Source: JBGPBY01 sp041481485
Lineage (GTDB): Bacteria > Acidobacteriota > Terriglobia > 20CM-2-55-15
Assembly (NCBI GenBank): GCA_041481485.1
Contig: JBGPBY010000359.1
Span: forward strand, 1-7,632
Reading direction: 5' to 3'
Length of the DNA stretch: 7,632 nt
In this document: one piece after another, positions 5,180 to 7,632 of the stretch
How the letters are laid out: each line of letters starts with the position of its first letter
Numbering within the stretch: the first letter of the stretch is position 1
The notes under the pieces: model-generated
Database searches by the model: none
Told to the model about the DNA's origin: nothing
Seen by the model: the letters and a program-made list of their open reading frames with translations, nothing else
Position numbers and translations under genes: made by a program

Positions 5180-6646
5180 CTAATTCTCGGTCGGCTTGTC
5201 GGCGCTCTCGACGACGAGAACTTCCACTTTGCCTTTGACGGATTGGAGCTTGAGTCCAAGCTGGTTCTGGATAGCGGTAAATAGAGAGTCACCGTCGACA
5301 CTGGTTGAGTCTTCGTCGGGTTCTCCATTTCGCTTTCCATCGGGCGTATAGCTCAACTTGAAATTAAAGCGTCCATTGATTCCGGTTTTATCGACCACGC
5401 TGGTCCGTAACAAGGTTCCGAGAATGCTCGCGAGTTCAGGCACAGAAACATTGAGAAATTCGGGATGATGACGCATGGGACCACTGACTCGGCGATCCTC
5501 GATTCCCGCCTGCTGCGGTTCTCCCAACCGGAGACCACCATCTGCAAGGGCCAATTCGTAGATCGAGGATTCCTTAAAGTCGCGATGGAGTTTCAGATTA
5601 AACCGCTTCACAAGCAGGGCTTGTAGCATCTGGTTGATCTGATCCCTGTCCACATTGCCCTCGGCTTTCGCTTCGACGATGTACCTGTCGGTATTCATCC
5701 AACTGGGTCCTCCGGAAAGTTGGAATCCGTCCAGCTGATATGCCACTTGGATGAGTTCCTTCAAGCTGAGATTCTTCGCATGAAACCTTCCCGGGGAGTA
5801 ACTCCCGCCGGAATTTTCCAAAGGTACACCCGGAGGACTCACTCGGATCGAAGCCACTTCAAATTCTTTCGCACCTGCAGTTCGACTGCTCGCGGAGACA
5901 GCCTGCCTCAAGAGAGCAACATGTTTAACAGTATCGCGGCTCCAGGTAATCTCATCCGCGACTGGAAAAGGTTCCAGCGATGGAGACGTGGTCGCTTGCT
6001 CTCCCGGTAACAGCTTTTCCAGGGTTGCGCCCTGTTGGACATGGACTTCGCCCTGAATGACAGCGACGCGCGAGCCTTCCGTCTCGGCATTGACGAGAAA
6101 CACCGTTCCCACGACCGATGCGGTCATGTCTTTTGTTTGCACATAGAGATGCCCCTTGCCCTGCTTCGCCGCATTCACAATGACGCTGCCTTGATGCAGA
6201 CGAATCCGCACACCGTCGCCAGTACGTTCCACGGACAGCGCGGCCCCTGCTCTCATCTCCACGTGCGATCCGTCCGCGAGCCTGAGCACGGAGCCTGTGC
6301 CACTCGAGCTCACAATTTTCCCGGCTTCAATTTTTTGTCCCACCTGAAGAAATTTTCCGTCCCCACTTTCCACCGTTGCGCTCGCATGAACTCTGTGCAG
6401 AAGAACCGGAATCAACAAAAAGCTCGCCAACGCCGCTGCTGCCGCAAACGCAAAGGCAACACGGGAGGGAGCGATGCTTCGGGAAGTTCCACTCGCAATC
6501 GCCCAATCCTGCGCATTCGCAATGTCGGGTTGCAGGTTTTTCCACGCGTGGTCCATCGCCGAGTCGACATCGCGCTGCGAAAGATTCCCGTGGCGTGTCA
6601 CCGCACGTTCCATGATTGTTTCAACGTTTCTTTCGGCGGACTTCAT
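5180..6646 (-). CDS. FecR-domain / TIGR03435 fusion protein, membrane-bound
   Basis: This 488-residue protein has three parts. Residues 1-60 form a cytoplasmic helical region (RDVDSAMDHAWKNL), in the place where anti-sigma domains lie in FecR-type regulators. One membrane helix lies at about 62-84. A periplasmic FecR-like domain runs from 97 to about 215 (FLQVGQKIEAGK, LRLADGSHVEMRAGA, ASVVGTVFLV, VAVIQGEVHVQQG). Residues 261-488 are a TIGR03435 domain: FEVASIRVSPP, GRFHAKNLSLKELIQVAY, LSGGPSWMNTDRYIVEAKAEG, FNLKLHRD, VVDKTGINGRFNF, QNQLGLKLQSVKGKVEVLVV, and a C-terminal DKPTEN. The domain's role is unknown. ATG 6646 is preceded by TTTGGAGA with seven bases spacing. The start overlaps the stop of the sigma gene as ATGA. 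A role as membrane regulator of that sigma factor is inferred from arrangement and the FecR domain. Confidence 0.92.
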   Translation of the reverse strand: MKSAERNVETIMERAVTRHGNLSQRDVDSAMDHAWKNLQPDIANAQDWAIASGTSRSIAPSRVAFAFAAAAALASFLLIPVLLHRVHASATVESGDGKFLQVGQKIEAGKIVSSSGTGSVLRLADGSHVEMRAGAALSVERTGDGVRIRLHQGSVIVNAAKQGKGHLYVQTKDMTASVVGTVFLVNAETEGSRVAVIQGEVHVQQGATLEKLLPGEQATTSPSLEPFPVADEITWSRDTVKHVALLRQAVSASSRTAGAKEFEVASIRVSPPGVPLENSGGSYSPGRFHAKNLSLKELIQVAYQLDGFQLSGGPSWMNTDRYIVEAKAEGNVDRDQINQMLQALLVKRFNLKLHRDFKESSIYELALADGGLRLGEPQQAGIEDRRVSGPMRHHPEFLNVSVPELASILGTLLRTSVVDKTGINGRFNFKLSYTPDGKRNGEPDEDSTSVDGDSLFTAIQNQLGLKLQSVKGKVEVLVVESADKPTEN

Positions 6647-7185
6647 GAGTTTTCTCCAAATGAACTTCGGATGAGTTTTTTCAAACGCGCCCGCGTACGG
6701 AACAATCGGACGGCAACAACGGTGCGGGAGACGCCCAGCATCTTTGCAATCGCAGCGTCGCTGGTGTTGTGCACATAGCGCAGGATCAGGATCTCGGCGG
6801 CTTGTGGGTCCAGTTGCGCGATGGCTTCATACAGTCGATCATGCATCTTGTCGTCGAAGGAAATATCGGAAGAAGATGCAGGCGTCTCGATGGTTTCGGG
6901 ATCACCCGTCCGGCGGGGTTGTCGACGGCGGATCTTTAAGGTGTCGAGAGACAGGTTCACCGTGGCTCGGTAAAGATAGCCTTTCGGATTTCGATCCAGA
7001 TCCGGCGGGAATTCCCGTCGAAGCAATCGCAGGAAGATCGTCTGCAGAATATCGTCGGCATCCTCTCGATTTCCCATCACGGCGTAGGCCGTGCGGTAGA
7101 CCAGGGCCCCGTGTTCCCGGAATATCCGTTCGAAATCCGGACTTGATGAAGTTTCGTTCCGTTCCTGCACTGTGATCGTCGACAT
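6643..7185 (-). CDS. ECF-type RNA polymerase sigma factor
   Basis: This 180-residue protein has the two-domain layout of an ECF sigma factor. Sigma region 2 spans about 18-85 (FERIFREHGALVYRTAY, EDADDILQTIFLRLLRR for core binding and -10 contact, PKGYLYRATVNLSLD). A variable linker runs from about 86 to 115. Sigma region 4 is at about 117-172 (YEAIAQLDPQAAEILILRYV, then the helix-turn-helix SDAAIAKMLGVSRTVVAVRL and RARLKKLI). There is no C-terminal extension. ATG 7185 is chosen because GAGGAG precedes it directly; the frame also stays open to a GTG at 7209, adding eight residues, with no ribosome site. The stop overlaps the next gene's ATG, so sigma and FecR-TIGR03435 protein should be made in step. 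Its target promoters cannot be told from this window. Confidence 0.95.
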   Translation of the reverse strand: MSTITVQERNETSSSPDFERIFREHGALVYRTAYAVMGNREDADDILQTIFLRLLRREFPPDLDRNPKGYLYRATVNLSLDTLKIRRRQPRRTGDPETIETPASSSDISFDDKMHDRLYEAIAQLDPQAAEILILRYVHNTSDAAIAKMLGVSRTVVAVRLFRTRARLKKLIRSSFGENS

Positions 7186-7242
7186 AGCTCCTCGCCTTAT
7201 AAACGACACGGTGCTTTTTTGTTACAGCGAAAGCGGCCCGAT

Positions 7243-7425
7243 TCAGTTTTCGGAAGGATGCTCGACGAGCTTGATCACCAGAACTTCCACAGGGGACTTT
7301 GTGGCTTCCAACTGGAGCCCAAGTTGCTCCTCAGGCGCGGCAAAATGGACGGGCCGGACGTATCTGTAACGCGCGCAAACTGGTCATCGAAACTGAACTC
7401 ATCCATGAGACCCGTTGCACCGTAG
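7243..7425 (-). pseudogene. C-terminal remnant of a second TIGR03435 protein, frameshifted
   Basis: On the minus strand, the frame ending at TGA 7245-7243 reads FAAPEEQLGLQLEATKSP then VEVLVIKLVEHPSEN, matching the end of TIGR03435 proteins and of the fusion protein in this window (QNQLGLKLQS..VEVLVV..KPTEN). The preceding part, TGLMDEFSFDDQFARV and TSGPSI, is in another frame. One T is missing from the run at 7345-7342; restoring it joins GPSI to FAAPEEQLG as in intact relatives. In the upstream frame a TAG occurs at 7457-7455, and no earlier homology is recognisable. It is therefore a decayed or partly deleted gene. It lies 57 bases upstream of the sigma factor gene on the same strand, so the sigma unit may have replaced or been duplicated beside an older paralogue. 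A sequencing error could explain the single-base shift but not the missing N-terminus. Confidence 0.78.
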
Positions 7426-7632
7426 GAAGTATAAGAGACCTCGGTCACGGATCCCTATTTCAATGTCGCAGTGGGAGTCTTATGTTGGAGCGCTGCGGGG
7501 GGCACAACTTCAGAACTCCTGACATACCCCTATGGGAATTTGTCCGGTTTGTGATCATGCAGAAAACCCAGCCACGGCGAACCGCATGAGTAGTCCGGTA
7601 CCAGGAAAGCGGGTTTCGGTTTTGTTCAGTGA
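7426..7632. other. Unassigned right edge of window
   Basis: These 207 bases show no gene I recognise. Several stops interrupt every minus frame that could extend the TIGR03435 remnant, and the + strand open frame ending at 7589 has no recognisable domain and runs antisense to that remnant. It may be the degraded middle of the TIGR03435 gene or intergenic DNA. Confidence 0.4.

Noticed and set aside
6035..6778. A + strand frame of 247 codons.
   Set aside because: It is antisense to the FecR-TIGR03435 and sigma factor genes, has no recognisable domain, and its composition is what a reversed coding strand gives.
7203..7226. A possible ECF-type autoregulated promoter on the minus strand (TGTAAC, then TCGT).
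   Set aside because: The spacing of about 14 bases is shorter than the usual 16-17 for ECF promoters and the -10 part is weak. The nearby TATAAG (7201-7196) would start transcription inside the ribosome site.

Overview
The window looks like an accessory, decaying stretch of an Acidobacteriota chromosome, probably from the Solibacter/Bryobacter side. The main support is a TIGR03435-family protein, a family expanded mainly in soil Acidobacteria, fused here to a FecR-like domain behind an ECF sigma factor. A PEP-CTERM protein and an ISNCY-type transposase remnant fit that assignment. This is an inference from gene families, not a database match.

Layout. Positions 1-344 hold no convincing gene but a cluster of small GC-rich palindromes, including a 24-bp element present once in each orientation. 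Positions 345-1239 hold a two-gene overlapping + strand unit: an acidic protein of unknown function, then a membrane-anchored PCYCGC-motif protein. Positions 1293-3716 are bracketed by two copies of a 125-bp direct repeat that differ at two positions. Between the copies lie unassigned DNA, a minus-strand ISNCY-type transposase pseudogene with several independent lesions, an intact-looking PEP-CTERM protein gene, and the N-terminal piece of an IS66 TnpC that stops where the second repeat copy begins.

After that everything recognisable is on the minus strand. There is a secreted LptA/OstA-like protein (3754-4314), a DUF5131 (phage Gp37/Gp68) gene lacking its N-terminal cysteine region (4511-5056), a FecR-TIGR03435 fusion (5180-6646), an ECF sigma factor (6643-7185), and the frameshifted tail of a second TIGR03435 gene (7243-7425).

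The clearest functional unit is the sigma factor and FecR-TIGR03435 pair. It is transcribed right to left, with an ATGA stop/start overlap that suggests coupled synthesis of a sigma factor and its membrane-bound regulator. The rest shows repeated insertion, truncation and frameshifting. I found no tRNA, rRNA or CRISPR array, and no convincing new defence or mobile system. The best candidates for something under-described are the palindrome cluster, which shows a compensatory base change, and the 125-bp repeat pair around the PEP-CTERM gene.
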